Shown: positions 1 to 13,390 of the stretch, one piece after another
Numbering within the stretch: position 1 is the stretch's first letter
Layout of the letters: every line of letters starts with the position of its first letter
Source: Agroathelia rolfsii
Taxonomy: Eukaryota > Basidiomycota > Agaricomycetes > Amylocorticiales > Amylocorticiaceae
DNA: 64,000 nucleotides
Assembly: GCA_018343915.1 (NCBI GenBank)
Contig: JABRWF010000004.1
Coordinates: 806,001 to 870,000, forward strand
Direction: 5' to 3'
Notes under the pieces: generated by a model
The model's input: only the letters and a program-made list of their open reading frames with translations
Told to the model about the DNA's origin: nothing
Database searches by the model: none
Translations under genes and position numbers: made by a program

Positions 1-1739
1 CGCAGCTGGCTACTGCGAGTCGGTTATGCTGCATCTAAGTCATACGTACTATAAAACGAAGTTCATAAATTCCATCGATTCTAGAGTGCATATGCTTTAT
101 TTAGTCGTTTCAGTTCCGTCTTAGACTAGCCAATTGAACATCTCTGGTACCACTCCTATATCATTGTGGGCATCTGATAAACAGAATCGACTGAATTCCA
201 CATCAACGTTTCAAGTTGTTCAATGAGCTATCGCACAGAAACCATTGGATTGGTCCAGAATAAGTGAAAGAATATGAGTGCTTCGATAAACCTGGAATAA
301 CTCAGCTGAGAGTTATATAGGCAGTGCTTGCTTTGTCATAGATGATCTAGTGGTTCTAACCTAACAAAAATAATGGCGTGGTATGATTGTTGGGTAAATG
401 CTACCGGGTCGCATCAAGGACTTCCCTCCCTTCCCAGGCCATAATTTCAACGCAAGCCATGTATACGATGAGAGCTTCCCTGGGGAGATTTCAAAGGCCG
501 CGCGTCATGCCAATGTGTTGCCAGCAACCCATTACTAAAAACTCACGGACGGTAGTCGATATCGAAGCTGTGTCGACACAAATAGATACGCGCTGTTCTT
601 CCACTTTAGGACGACAACAGGATAGTCAAGTTTATTTTATTCTATCCGTACCGTTAAATCCACCCTTCACCGAGGGGTTATCTGTCCGCTGATTATCTTT
701 CTTACACGGCTCTTATGATCCTGGTCTGTAGATGTCAAAGAACACTAATACTTTGGAGAAGTGATTGTGTTTGGGATTAATTCACTGCTACGATTGAGTG
801 AACTATACGCGAGAAAAGGTAAAAGAGTAGACATGAAAAGTTGCAAAGTTGAAGCGATGGTGTCGATGAGTGGCTCCATGGGAACCTGTTAACACATAGC
901 AGTCATGATGTATGGTCGGTATTTCCCTATACTAGAAAAGACACCTGGATAAATGTCGGGCGGAGGCTAAGCTATTTGTGGCCAACTAAAACTTCCAGAT
1001 GACACACATAGGGCTCCCTTGATTCCATAGAGCCGGAGATGACTGGCTTCGGCCCACACCGGAAATGCGCGCCGGGAGGCCCAAGCGGTGAAGTGCGGGG
1101 ACGGAGTGGTCAGAATGATCGTGCCGAAAGATGCCGAGCATCAAAATCACGATGTGATGTCATGGATTTAGGCGAAAACGAAATGGGGAAGGGTCATCAT
1201 CACGTGAGCACAGACGCTCAACGTTAAAGGAAGTAATTCAAAGTCGAGGGATCAATACAGAAGAGCTTAGGTAACTACACCGTTCGCGCGCACTGCATAC
1301 ACTGTCCTGCCAGGTAGTATGACCACCCTCGTTGTCACTTTCAAGCACTTCGTCGCCTACGATGTGCTGGCTGAAGCCTATCCCATCAGTCGCTCCAGCG
1401 AATCTCGGAAAATCGTCCTACTCATGTTGCTCACGTTGCATGGCTTTGACCAACAATCGCGGCCGACTGGCTTCTACCTTCTTCATTTTCAGTCCCATGC
1501 GTCGCCAATAGACGCGTCTAATTATACTGATCAAATGAAGCTGCGGTGGTAGTGATCCGTTTTTGTGACAGTCATGTGCTGGTTTGGCAGGATCTGATCA
1601 ATCGACGCTGGTACACCGAAGACTTGCACTCTCCACAAATGCTCTCGAGGTATTCTTGGCCACAGCCTACTGGCTCGTCTGTATCTTGTCCAGCTTGCTT
1701 TCTCCGACGCAGTTCCAGATAATCTCCGTTCTTATTTGC
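1..1739. other. Intergenic, upstream of GH7 gene
   Basis: No gene is recognisable here. The open frames (for example 387-692, 1319-1552 and 1584-1886, all +) are short, have no family resemblance, and no exon chain with consistent phases could be built. The 3' part is the presumed promoter of the cellobiohydrolase gene. Confidence 0.5.
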
Positions 1740-1747
1740 TATAAAAC
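1740..1747 (+). promoter_or_regulatory. TATA-like box of GH7 gene
   Basis: The octamer TATAAAAC lies 60 bp before the ATG at 1807, a usual distance for a highly expressed fungal secreted-enzyme gene. Inference from sequence and position only. Confidence 0.5.
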
Positions 1748-1806
1748 ATGTTCACCAACGACAACGAGAAAGCATCGGCCAACACAGGTTAGACACTTAC
1801 TCAAGG

Positions 1807-3478
1807 ATGTTCCCCAAGGCAGCTCTCTTCTCTCTCGCTCTTGCAGCAGTTTCGTCTGCTCAACAGATTGGTACCTATACCACTGAGACACACCCATCGC
1901 TCACGGTTCAGACTTGCACCTCTAGCGGTGGTTGCACGAGCTCGACGCAGTCCATCGTGCTCGATTCTAACTGGCGCTGGACACACGAAACCGACGGTTA
2001 TACCAACTGCTACACCGGCAGTACATGGGACACCAGCATTTGCACGAGCCCCACTGTCTGCGCTGAGGATTGCGCTCTCGATGGCGCTGACTATGAGAGT
2101 AAGGACCGATATAATTTATATTCATAGCACTGCAAAGCTCATCATCGCACCCTCTAGGTACCTATGGTATCATCGCGAGTGGCGATAGCTTGCAACTCAA
2201 CTTCGTCACCGGCAGCAACGTTGGCTCTCGTGTTTACCTCATGAACGAGGCCAACACCGAATACCAGAGCCTGAAGCTCCTTAACCAGGAGTTCACTTTC
2301 GATGTCGACCTTTCCAACCTTGGTTGCGGTATCAACGGTGCCCTCTACTTCTCTCAGATGCCTCTCGACGGTGGAGCGTCGGAGTACCCGAACAATAAGG
2401 CTGGTGCTGCTTACGGCACTGGTTACTGTGACTCGCAGTGCCCTCAGGATATCAAGTTCATCAACGGCGCTGTAAGTTATCCATCGGATATAAACACAGG
2501 ACCAACACCAATACTAACGAATTGAAATATAGGCTAACATCAACGGCTGGAACAGTACAGACGCCAACTCCGGTACTGGAGAGTACGGAACTTGCTGCAT
2601 GGAAATGGATGTCTGGGAGGCCAACAAATACGCTACGGCTTTCACTGCTCACCCTTGCACTGTCACTGAGCAAACTGAATGCGACAGCTATGTCTCCGGA
2701 GAGTAAGTAATTTTTTTCTCTTGATGGATCTTCATTGCCCTTGAATTTTATATTGATTGAATCTTCCTAGGTGCGGAGCTCTCAGTGGAACTGCCCGTTA
2801 CTCCGGTTACTGTGACAAGGACGGTTGCGATTACAACACCTGGCGATTGGGCAATGAGAAATTCTTCGGTCCTGGTCTTACTGTTGACACTAACAGCGTT
2901 GTGACTGTTGTCACCCAGTTCATCACTGATGACGGTACATCCTCTGGCACGCTCTCTGAGATCCGCCGCATCTACGTCCAGGACGGCAAGGTGATCCAGA
3001 ACGCAAACACCGACCAGCCTAACATTCCCACCACCAACTCTATCTCTACGGACTTCTGCACGGCTCAGAAGACTGAGTTCGGCGACACCAACTACTTCCA
3101 GACCGTTGGCGGGTAAGTGCTAATGTCATTCAAAATTGTCTTTTGATTGGCTTAACCCTGGCTACAGTCTCCCTCAATTAGGTAAGGCTCTGGGTGACGG
3201 TATGGTCCTTGTCATGTCCATCTGGGATGATCATGAAGCCGACATGCTCTGGCTCGACTCCCTTGATGTATGTTCATCTCTTGTTTTGAGCCATCAACCA
3301 AAAGCTTACCAATTGTCAACAGCCCGCCACTGGCAGCGCCTCCACTCCTGGTGTCTCTCGTGGCCCTTGCTCCACCACTTCCGGTGTCCCTGCCACCGTC
3401 GAGTCCGGCTCAGCCAGCGACTACGTCGTCTTCTCCAACATCCGCTGGGGCGACCTCAACTCCACGTACTCTTCTTAA
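1807..3478 (+). CDS. GH7 cellobiohydrolase, no CBM
   Basis: Secreted cellulose 1,4-beta-cellobiosidase of glycoside hydrolase family 7, a retaining enzyme acting processively from the reducing ends of cellulose. The model has six exons: 1807-2098, 2158-2471, 2533-2702, 2771-3112, 3168-3267 and 3323-3478, phase-consistent and giving 457 aa. Residues 1-18 are a signal peptide ([18 protein letters not shown]) with mature start [14 protein letters not shown], typical of the family. The catalytic signature E-x-D-x-x-E is present as EMDVWEAN, after GTCC. Other family blocks seen are [36 protein letters not shown] and [15 protein letters not shown]. The protein ends with [14 protein letters not shown], the normal end of the catalytic domain; no Ser/Thr linker or CBM1 follows. 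The exon 5 acceptor at 3166-3167 was chosen over AG at 3180-3181 because the latter gives a stop. Assignment as cellobiohydrolase rather than GH7 endoglucanase rests on length and overall similarity. Confidence 0.95.
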
Positions 3479-4208
3479 GCGTTGGAGGCTGCCTTGTAGA
3501 TGATAAAAAAAGTTGAAACTCCTTTGTATTTGACTGAAAATTCAAAATTTAAATATACCAAGCATTCTGTCTTCTTTCGTCTAACCACTTTCATCACCAT
3601 ATACGTCGAAAATCAATGATAGATTTGGTCTTGAAATATTGTTTAGGACCGAGATTGTGTGATAATTCTATTATGAGATGTTGCAACAAGTTTCATTCTG
3701 ATAAACGAAAATAACTCTTATACTTGAGTGTTAGTAGCTGGAAATCAGATTATATAGGTCCTTTATCAAGTTTTTTTTAGCCGAAACCGTTCAAGCTTCG
3801 GATCATATCTGTGTTGTAGTCCCGAGCACTCAGTAACTCAGCTATCTTCGTAACTTTCCGCATTTTTCTCTATGCTGATTTCTCTCGACTTCCGAGTCTA
3901 TCACTATGCGGTGTTTATTATATTCATTGTCTATGGCTATATGGACTTGATGTTCGTTCGACCTTGAAATGTCGTTAATATCTTTTAGAATCCCTGCCAG
4001 CGGCATTCTAGTCCTGCTCTTTTTATATTTGTCAAAGTTAAAGTGTGTCTTCAAGTAGTGTATCATGATAACACTGGCTCCTGATGTAAATATGACGACG
4101 TCCATGATGCTTATGCATGCGCCGCAGCACATTTTCATATCTCGGTAACTGCTATCCAGTATATAATCACTAGCACTGGCCTTCAACCAGTGTTCATGCA
4201 CCTTCGCC

Positions 4209-6305
4209 ATGACGTCTTCAGCAGAAATTGTACTCCCACCAAGCAAAACTCTCGTCGGATCAGTGACTATTTTCAACTCGAACTCTAGCTCTCCGGCCAA
4301 AAATACCTTCACTAAATCTACTGCTAGTACTGATAAGGCCGAGGTTGTGCGATCATTTTCTCTAGCATTGAAGGTATATTTCAAAGTTGTGGCAGCCTTA
4401 CATGTAACTATGCGTTGACCGGCAGGACACCCTATGGGCGCTTGCACTTCCAGGCCGGATCGAATAAAGTCATTATCAACGGCCTCTCCAACTCAATTAA
4501 TAAGAGATCTGTGCGCATCTCTGTCAAAGGCGGTCCAGCAACCCGTCTCTTTGATCTGGTCTGCACAACCGACACTTCCTTAGATTCGTATTCCTATCCT
4601 CCTGACTCACCCGAGGAAATCCTTTCGACTCTAAATGCAAAACGAAATGTGCTCAAGAGGATGAAGGCTGTACAGGAACATGAAATACAATTTTTTGTTC
4701 GAATACGGAAGGAGCTTGAAATCAGAACATCAAGCCAGATCAGATCAAGTTGCTCATTTTCTCGGGACATTTTCAGACAAGGCTAAGAAAAGTATTGAAG
4801 AAGAAGCGCGGATTGACGCAGAAATTTTGTCCCTGGACAAGCAAATCAAGGAGCAATAACGCAGAATAAAAGTGAAAGTCGGTGAAGCACAAGGACAAGT
4901 GCAGCTTATTCTTATAGCCGGCAACGACGGTCAGGCCAATGTCAAGCTGAAATACGGTATGGATCTTATATACTCTTCGTACTGTAGGAAAAACAGAAAC
5001 ACTCAATCATATCATGTTAGTTGTCTCCAATGCAAGCTGGCAATCTTTGTATGAGCTCCATAACAAACATGAAGCAAACGAACCTTCTCCGTCTGTCGTA
5101 CTCAGTTATAATGCTCAAGTAATTCAAAGCACGGGAGAAGACCGAGGGGAGACTGTCATCAGGTTCAGCACCTTTTCCAATGATCTAAGTCTCCCTCGGA
5201 CAATCCCACAGTTTCGTGGCGTGAAACTGCGATTGAATAAGGTTACATCATGACTTTTGCAGACATTTATTAGGGCTAATTAGAATTCACTCAGGATACC
5301 AATTTTCACTCGGGAGTAATACATATACAACCTAGCCTTCCAATAATTGTCCCTTTTCAACATCGCAGAGATGACATGGCCCCTGCCTTCGGTATACAAA
5401 CCGTCCAGCCATCTTCTACACAACAAATCCCGGGCCCACAAGCGGAGAAGACTGTGGAACCTGATTCGGACGAACCGCATATTTTCCTTGGGTCCCCAAG
5501 ATCCGCAACTAGCCAAGAGCAATCCACCCAGTCTTCTACACTCCGCCTTCCAGACTTATCCATGGCTGTTACGAAAGGTTCAGCTTCACCAATATATGCG
5601 GTGAAGGGATTAACCAGTGTTCCGGGCGATGGTTTACCTCATCAGGTTCCTGTAGCGAAGCTATCGCTGGATGCCAAGATATCTCATGTCTCCGTACCTT
5701 GGGCCGAACCAAATGTCTATTTGCGATGCACCATAAAAAATAACAGCAATTACAAGCTATTATCTGGCCTAGTCAATATCTTGTTCGATTACACTTGTTT
5801 CAATTTCTTCTCTGCAGGTATGCACCCCCAGCAGCCCGAGCTATTTTGCGAGTTCGTATCCACATGCAAATTCAATTTATAGAAAGTCAATATCGGTGAT
5901 GAATTCGAGTGCACGCTTGGCACAGACCCGGACATTCATTTCACTTACTTACGTCAACGTTTACTTCCTAGAATCATGAGTGGTAATTTCTCTGACACTC
6001 TGAAGTCCACGGATGTGCTTGTCAAGCTATCTATTCAAAACAAAAGCATGCACAAGATCGAGGCGTTGTATATTTTGAAAGGGGTTCCTGTAGCAGATGA
6101 TAAAAGCTGCAAAGTTCTTCTACAGAAGCCCGAGGGATTGGCCGAAGCTAATACGGATGACAAAGTTGAGGTGAAAAAGGTATGTCTCTGTAAGATGGAA
6201 GGGTGGCATCGAGGGCAAAGCAAATGGCTTGTTTCCGTAGATAGGGGTCAGACTCTTAACCTCGAAGCAAGCTGAGTGGTTAGAGCCCCCGAGTACCAGA
6301 CCTGA
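4209..6305 (+). pseudogene. Decayed DUF4139-domain protein
   Basis: Remnant of a fungal DUF4140/DUF4139 protein (a family of unproven function, sometimes labelled mucoidy-inhibitor-like). The N-terminal domain is visible (KVIINGLSNSINKRSVRISV), then a charged coiled-coil stretch (KKSIEEEARIDAEILSLDKQ), then the DUF4139 core (YVVSNASWQSLYELH, SYNAQVIQSTGED, NVYLRCTIKNNSNYKLLSG, IGDEFECTLGTDPDIHFTY). The first intron is probably 4373-4452. Breaks: a frame change at the T6 run 4691-4696, an in-frame TAA at 4857-4859, an unresolvable junction near 5815-5885, and TGA at 6273-6275 and 6303-6305 where family context expects Trp. All three stops are explained by C:G to T:A transitions. The reading frame stays recognisable over about 2 kb, so inactivation looks recent. 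One frame error could be a sequencing error, but the stops could not. Confidence 0.75.
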
Positions 6306-9300
6306 ACATAATTTAACGCTTGATCTTATGCTTTCTTCAAGTTAGTCATGATATCGCTCTTTTCCAATGTAAAAGTTTCTAATTTATTCCAATTCTCAAC
6401 TGTATTATTGAGAGGCGCCAATGCCAGTGTTTTTGAGAGATGAGAAGCACATACACGCATTCAAACATAAGCTGGGAGTTAACCACAAGGCTATATAAGC
6501 AAACAATAATATGATATGCATGATGGTGCGTACCTTAGAGTTTCATTACAGTGCCAACAAATGGCATTATATGATCGAGATGCGGTGTTGGACGAAAACG
6601 CGAAGCACTTTCCGATCGCGGCTGAGCTTGTAAACCTGAGGGGAAATAGAGACGAGATCGCTGGCTGGCAGACAGGCCACAATGACCAAAGGAGGAAAAT
6701 AAAATTCAGAAGGATGAGTGGGTTAAAAGAGCAAACTAAGCGGACGAAGCAAGAGATGGGTCACTCTCTAGCGCGCATTTGCCCCCCCCCCCCCCCTCGT
6801 ATTCCAAAGACACCACTTAATGCCGGCGTTCCTTGGCAGAAAGCACTCACCTATTTACAATCTTATGAGTACGATTAACGTTACCAGTGTGTGGCTTCTT
6901 GCCGTGTGATCACCACTTTTCCTTGTACTAGTACTAGTATGCAAGTGTGTGATTCACGATCCTCAGAGCCATCCGAAATTCTCCATTTCTGAAGACGGGC
7001 AGGCATTGAAAATCCCGAATTTCTTGTTCAACCTGTTCCTCAATTTGAATGTTTTTATGGTCATAACATTAAGATGCCTTTGCCTCGCCAATACTAACAC
7101 GATATTCCGATTAAGCCAAGATTTACTCACATAACTCTGCAGTCAAGATAAAGTATATGCCTAGAGTGTGCCTCAAAATCTCTCTTATGGTGTTTCTTGC
7201 TTCGACTGAATCGACTCTGCATATGCTGCAAAGACAGTGAACACATATGGCTCCACATACTACGCTTTATCTAACTGTGATAAAATCTGCAGATGCTTAT
7301 GCCCTATGCTTATATCTGTTGTATGGTGAGCAATGGTACGATGGTGATCATAAGCAACTGTCAAGTGTCCACCCAGCCAACATAAGACATGGCGGTTCTT
7401 CCCGCAAATGTTGATGTGGACTGAATTAAGGTACTGATGGCGGTACCTTTAAATGAAGAATCTAGCCTACATGGCAATGGAGTCCGGTTCCTGCGAGTGA
7501 TGACGCAGCTATTACGGGCGAGATCGTTGGAGGATGATCTGAATCGTTGCTGCTGCCCGCCGGCGGTTTGCAGAGCCACAAGCTTATGCTGCTGAGGGAA
7601 GAGGCTTGCCCGATACATCCGCGTGTCGGAACTTCCTGGAAGGATGCTATACCTGTGCCTGGTACCTTTACATGGGACTTATGGCAGAGACACTCACAGC
7701 CTAAATTCACTGTACAGAATACTAGTAACTGGGTTATCAGCTCTGCAAATTTCAACTTGATATATCAATTAAAGTTTTATAATTATTACTAGCACTTACA
7801 TGCGTCTCTCTTTTCTCGAATTGAGCGGATCACGCGCCTTTTATGGGCTTTTGTTGTATATTCCTTCCCAATTCCTTATTCTTCCGGAAACCACGAATTT
7901 ACTATAACGTACTGTCGGCGCTGCTACCATTTCACTATTCTCATAATCAATTGATTTGAGGGACCCAATAGTTCTATTGGTGGATCATCATTATATTGAG
8001 CCTGAGTAATCCAAATTGCTTTCGTATTTCGTGAAGTACATCAAATGCATGTAATAGTAATCAGGCTTTACAGGGCTCATATAATCAGGACCCCGTTGCC
8101 AGTGACTTCCAAGATCCAGCGGTGCCTCCGAATCGACCACATACTATGAGTCACGTTACCTGCACCGAATGTTGCTATTAATTTCACTTGGCCAATGCGA
8201 AGTGCCAAATATGATTATAGGCAGTAGTTTGTGTGATGCAAATCAGGCGAGCCAGAGCCATGCCAGCTCAAGCTCAAGACGACATAAAAAATGTTATTCC
8301 GCTTGTCTCGTACAGTGTCGTCGTACGGAGTCAAACGGATGAGTAGCTACATATAAAATTCGGAGCTATTCTAAGCACCAGATCACATGACGCATTTCTT
8401 TTATTTTTAAAATACGTTTATATACCGTCAACACATGACGCGTTACAGCGTCACGGATCGGATTACAACAGCTGCATGCATTATTTACTACGTCGAGTCA
8501 AGGATATCTCTAAAGTTAAGTCATCTTGAAAAGAGTGGCCTTGATGCCTCTTGTTAATACATCTTGGTACTTCCATCACCAAATTGATCTATGAAAGTCA
8601 CGCGTGATCAGGTCACCATCACGGCGACTATCACGGAAATCATATCTACATGACACACCATCGTGGCCGATGCCGCATAGAGCCCGCCGCTGGAACCAGA
8701 GTCTCTAGAGACCTTTTTTTTGTCTTTCTGGTTGTGCAGACGTCTTGCTATCACGAATCTATATTTTTACTGCCTAATATTCGGTGCTTACGAGCAAACA
8801 CTGGTACTAGTATGGGCCATTGCCAATGCTCATAGCTTCTACATCTGCTTGTAGCAGTCGGTGAGTAGGCCGGATCTTGTTCTCACGCAATTTTCACACA
8901 TTTAGTATATAGTGTATTATAAGATCTCAGCATGTTCACGATCATCTGATTGCATTTTGAAATAGTCATTCCGTACGTTCTGGTATCCAAGCTGATGAAC
9001 GGTGTCTGACCCTTTTCTCATACACATTCAAGTTCTTACGCTAGGTGATCTGATGCTGATGTGTGTTCGCGATTGTCAGGCTTCGCAAGAATGAAAATTG
9101 GCACCCCAGAAAGACCTTCAGGGGAGAAAAGATACACGATATGACCGAAAATTTTCGCTTGTCTAGCGAAAGGAGGAAACAAGCTATCTCGGAGTTCTAG
9201 CGGATGTTACCTGACTCTTCTACCGGTGGGCGTACCGTGTCCGTGCCGTCACGATGCTATATATTTACGACCATGTAAGCCCCGCTCGCTCGTCCTAAAC

Positions 9301-9875
9301 GGTCGAATTCTTTTTAGCAGTATTTCTCCCCAAGATGTCTGGCCTTCGCTTCGTTTTCCGCTCTAATATATTATTAATGTTACGTACGGCTTTTGAGCTT
9401 ACGAAAACTCGGAGTCTAGCACCTCAACGTGTTCTAGTCTCACTATCAACAATCGAGAACAACAGACTTTTGCGGCTCCAAGTGCACGTGTTTCAAATCA
9501 ATGAGGCGAGAGAAGATCATGCAAATGCTTCCTGAATCCTGATGGCCAATCTGCTCGGCTATAATAAGTGACATGCATATGATTGAGAGACGAAATAGTG
9601 ATGCGCACAACCCACTCCAAAGCTTAAGCGTTACTCGGGAGCAGTCTTGTGTGTCTGTGCTGTTTTCCTTTTCACCACGACCTACCTTCCTTCCTGCGTT
9701 TACTTCCTCGGCCTTGACTCTGAAATCACCACACTGGCGACTTGAGTCAACGGTTACTCGCTATTGCTGATTCTTTCTGAGCCACGCTATCTCTACCTCA
9801 CCGTCACTCACCGGAATCCCCGCAACAAGGAAACTAACGCCACTAACTCAATACCTTCGTGAAGCCAGTGACAAA
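6306..9875. other. Intergenic, no recognised gene
   Basis: About 3.5 kb with only short unsupported frames (the longest is 6516-6878, +). It contains a run of 15 C at 6782-6796. No tRNA boxes, terminal repeats or transposase-like frames were seen. Confidence 0.45.
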
Positions 9876-12019
9876 ATGCACAACGCGTCCACTACACCCC
9901 TCGCACCTCTTAGTCTTGATGTTATCATTGCCGGCGCTGGTTCGTATCAGATAGATAGTGTCATTCAAGGAGACTGATAGTATCCCTCACTCTTGCTACT
10001 TTACCCTAGGCTTTTCTGGTCTCGCAGCCGCATACACGCTTAGCAAGTCCGGCCACCGCGTACGCGTCTTGGATCAGCACCCCGCATTCGGAAGTATAGT
10101 GAGCAATGTTCCCTCTCTTTACGCCTTCCCCTGCCCATATTGACCCCATGTGCACAGAAAAGCGGCGGCCTCAAGATCCCACCAAACCTCACCAAAATTT
10201 TCAATGAATGGGGGCTAGGAGATAAGCTAAAGGCTATCAGTATGCCTGCCAAGGGAACGGAGTTTATCTCATGTAAGCCCACTAAGTGCTTATATTAGCC
10301 ATCACATGAGCGCATTCATCAGATGCTGATGCCACTTTGTATTGGCCTTTTTCTTCTATATCTTTTAGTGGAGACAGGCGAGTCGATCGGATATCAATCA
10401 TGGCAGGAGGAAATACTTGAGACCGCCGGCGGGCAGTTTCTCCTTGCTCCCGTGAGTGCTCACATGATGATGATGACGAAAGATGTGGTTAACTAATTGC
10501 TAACTTGATTCTCTATTATTAATTGTTTCCTTGTTTTTATTTTAGTTCAACGACGTTTTACGACTCATCTACGACCTAGCACTTGAAAATGGCGCCGAAG
10601 TACACTTTGACCAGGCCGTTGTAGCGTACGAGTATGAACAAGCGGCGGACGGGAGCGAAAGACCAGTTCTGCAGCTCGCGGATGGGGCCAGATTACATGC
10701 CGATCTTATCATCGGCGCCGGCGGTCTTGGCAGTCTTGCGCGAGCGACGGTTGACGATGAAGAAGAGGACGGGAAGTGGGAACCGACAGGGATGGGCGTC
10801 CTTTGGTAAAGTTCTTTTGTTGTTGTTGACGTATTAAGGTATGTCTTGCTGATGATTGACTTGGCTCTGATTCAGCGGCGTCATCCCTGGAGATAAAATG
10901 AGGGAGGATCCCTCACTAAGTGGGCTGTTGGAACACTCTGAGGTTAGGATACTCTTGATTCTATTCTTTGATTTTAGATGGTCTTACGTTTCTACCCTCT
11001 GTTAGTGGCCAATATGGATGGGCTCAGGCCGTAGTATTGTAGGTAAAAACCACATTCATCAGCTACAAATTGCTCCCTAGATTGATCACCATTCCTTTGT
11101 CACTCATAGGGCATCCAAGTGTGAGCAATCATTTCTCTCTGGTAGATAGCCCTAGCAAGATCTGATGATTGATCTTTGCAGCGAAACGGGGAAGAATACA
11201 TTGTACAAATGTTCTGGCCCAATTCTGACGTTGAGTCCTGGCCATCCGATTCCCCGTATTCATGGATAGAGTGTTCAGCAAATGCACCATCTATTGATAC
11301 GTATGAACCACGGTAAGCCTTGCTTTTGGCTACTTAATTATTTCGCGATATTGAACAAGTTCTTGTAGCATAAATCGCATGTTAAAATTAGTACCTTCCT
11401 TTGTACGAACACAATTCATCTCGAGAGCGACCCCGCTCTCAGAATGGACCGATCGCACAGGTAGCATGGTTCTTATCGGAGACGCAGCACATCCTATCTT
11501 CGTAAGAGAACTTGTTCCCTCCAGCCTTCGATGTCATTTCTAACATGTGTATCATCAAACTAGCCGTGTGGTATGCTCGCCGTCGCCCTTGCCATTGAGG
11601 ATGCTGTAATACTCGGCTGGCTCCTCTCACGAATCAAGAGCCTCTCCATGCTCCCACGCCTCCTCTCCGCCCTACAAGAGATTCAGGAACCGCGGCGGAT
11701 AGCGGCAGCTGAGTCGGAAAATAGGACGACCAGCTTCGTTTGGCTCTCGCCTGGTCCGGAACGCGATGCACGTGATGAAGGCCTACGCACGGCACGGGCC
11801 CGCAAGGAGGCGTCGCATGAGGAGGTGTTGTTGGAGCAATGGGAGGAGATTGGTTCTATATTTGGGTATAGCCCCACGGAGGCTGTAGAGGACTGGTGGG
11901 CCAAGTGGGGACGCATGATCGGAAGTAGTGATGGGAGTAGGGAGCTTGAAAATGGTATCGATGTCGTGCAGGAGACGGAGATGCGGTTGGAAGGGCATGG
12001 GAGGGTTGTCCATGTTTGA
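9876..12019 (+). CDS. FAD-dependent monooxygenase
   Basis: Flavoprotein monooxygenase of the FAD_binding_3 class (salicylate/p-hydroxybenzoate hydroxylase-like), expected to use NAD(P)H and O2 to hydroxylate a small aromatic or related substrate in the cytosol. Eleven exons: 9876-9939, 10010-10098, 10158-10272, 10369-10451, 10546-10805, 10876-10942, 11006-11042, 11110-11120, 11182-11312, 11369-11501 and 11564-12019, giving 481 aa with all phases matching. The N-terminal Rossmann motif is VIIAGAGFSGLAAAYTLSKS, split by intron 1 and followed by RVRVLDQHPAFG. The second FAD motif is SMVLIGDAAHPI, then PCGMLAVALAIEDAV. The DG motif region reads LHADLIIGAGGLGS, with Gly where Asp-Gly is usual. Exon 8 is only 11 nt. 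No signal peptide is seen. The true substrate cannot be told; a secondary-metabolite tailoring role is equally possible. Confidence 0.88.
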
Positions 12020-13390
12020 GGGTGTACGATCATTCGCCTTGTTTGATGGCCTGTCTCCGTCCATCCACCATCATCATTACCATCCTTGGCTAGGTTGCCG
12101 CATCTTGTCTGCGCGTTTATGCGTCAAGACAGGTTTCTTCATATTGCCCGTTTTTGCTTGCATTTAAATGTTTCCATCATTGTTATCCCCCAGATTACAG
12201 TTATTTATCCCGATAAGCTCTTTCCGCGGCTTCTTCTTTCATCTCTTGGTCATAGAAGTTGCAGGTTTCCGACTGATGACAGGGATATTCAAACACGCGA
12301 TATTAGTAGTTCGTTTTCATTCATGCATGTACACCAATTTGTCATCTAGTAGTTGTTTCATCTTAGGGTCTCGTGGCTGATTTAATGTTACATAACAATA
12401 ACTTGGAAGAGTGAACTGTATTTAACTGCAATAAGTACTCCTGGCTCAGATGCCATCACTTAGTGTGGACTCAGAAGGTGATCCAAGATACGCTCATGAC
12501 AGAAAGGAGCAAGAGAAGAATTCGAAGCCACTTGTGCCTGTTGTGGCTGTGCACAGTGTAGGCTTTGACAATTGTCTGGCGAGTGGGACCTATGGAAAGC
12601 TGATACTAAAGCCAAAGTTGTAGATAAGTTTAGACCAGGAGCATTGGCTTCTGTTCCATATAGGTCTGGCTGGTTACCCGAGAAAATTTCAAGAAAGCGG
12701 AATTTATTTATTTATACATCGAGATAGGAGTCAAACATTGTCCTGAAACTTTGCTCACTGATCTGCAGCAAGTTTCACAGTCTCATCCGATGTAGATAGG
12801 TCAATGCTTGACCCGATATACCTTATGGATGGACTTCTTATTGTGAAGAGTATACTGAGGTTCCTCTGTATCACCTTCGAGATGGCTGATTACAAAAGGC
12901 ACCCGCAGGGACACATGGCCGGATATGGAAAAGCCGTTGGAACCGTATCAGGTTCTTATCATAGAGTTGTGATGCCGTGATAGCCGAAATTGAATATTGT
13001 TGACATGCATTTTAATCGGGGCGTATGTTGGCCATGCTGGTGGGTTGGATTTCTTGTATATTTTCTCTGAATTATCTAGTAAAGCTGAAGGTAGGAAGAA
13101 GACAAAGGACAGGAATCTCCGAGAGAAATGCAACACGGCCGATGGCAGGACTCTCTAGGCTGTTCCGTTGACGCAAATATGAATGATACGTGATGCAGTC
13201 AGGGATCATACAGAACCACAACACAGTGCCTGCGATAACGCATTTGCTTCTGATTGGGCCCCGGAAAAAGGTACACAATATTCATATTCGACTTATCGCA
13301 AAAGCCAAGCCAAACTACCACAGGCCTTGTATTCTTATACTCGCTGTGCCTCCTGCACATTGCCTTCGCCCCTTGTCGCCGTCGAAAGCC
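12020..13390. other. Intergenic before ammonium transporter
   Basis: No gene is recognised. The 3' end is the promoter and 5' UTR of the transporter. CTTATC at 13292-13297 is a GATAAG site on the minus strand about 95 bp before the ATG; in fungi such GATA sites bind nitrogen regulators, but a single site can occur by chance. Confidence 0.4.

Noticed and set aside
3842..4447. 201-aa minus-strand ORF antisense to the DUF4139 remnant
   Set aside because: Its 5' third is the exact antisense of recognisable DUF4139 coding sequence, the rest has no family resemblance, and no splice partners were found.
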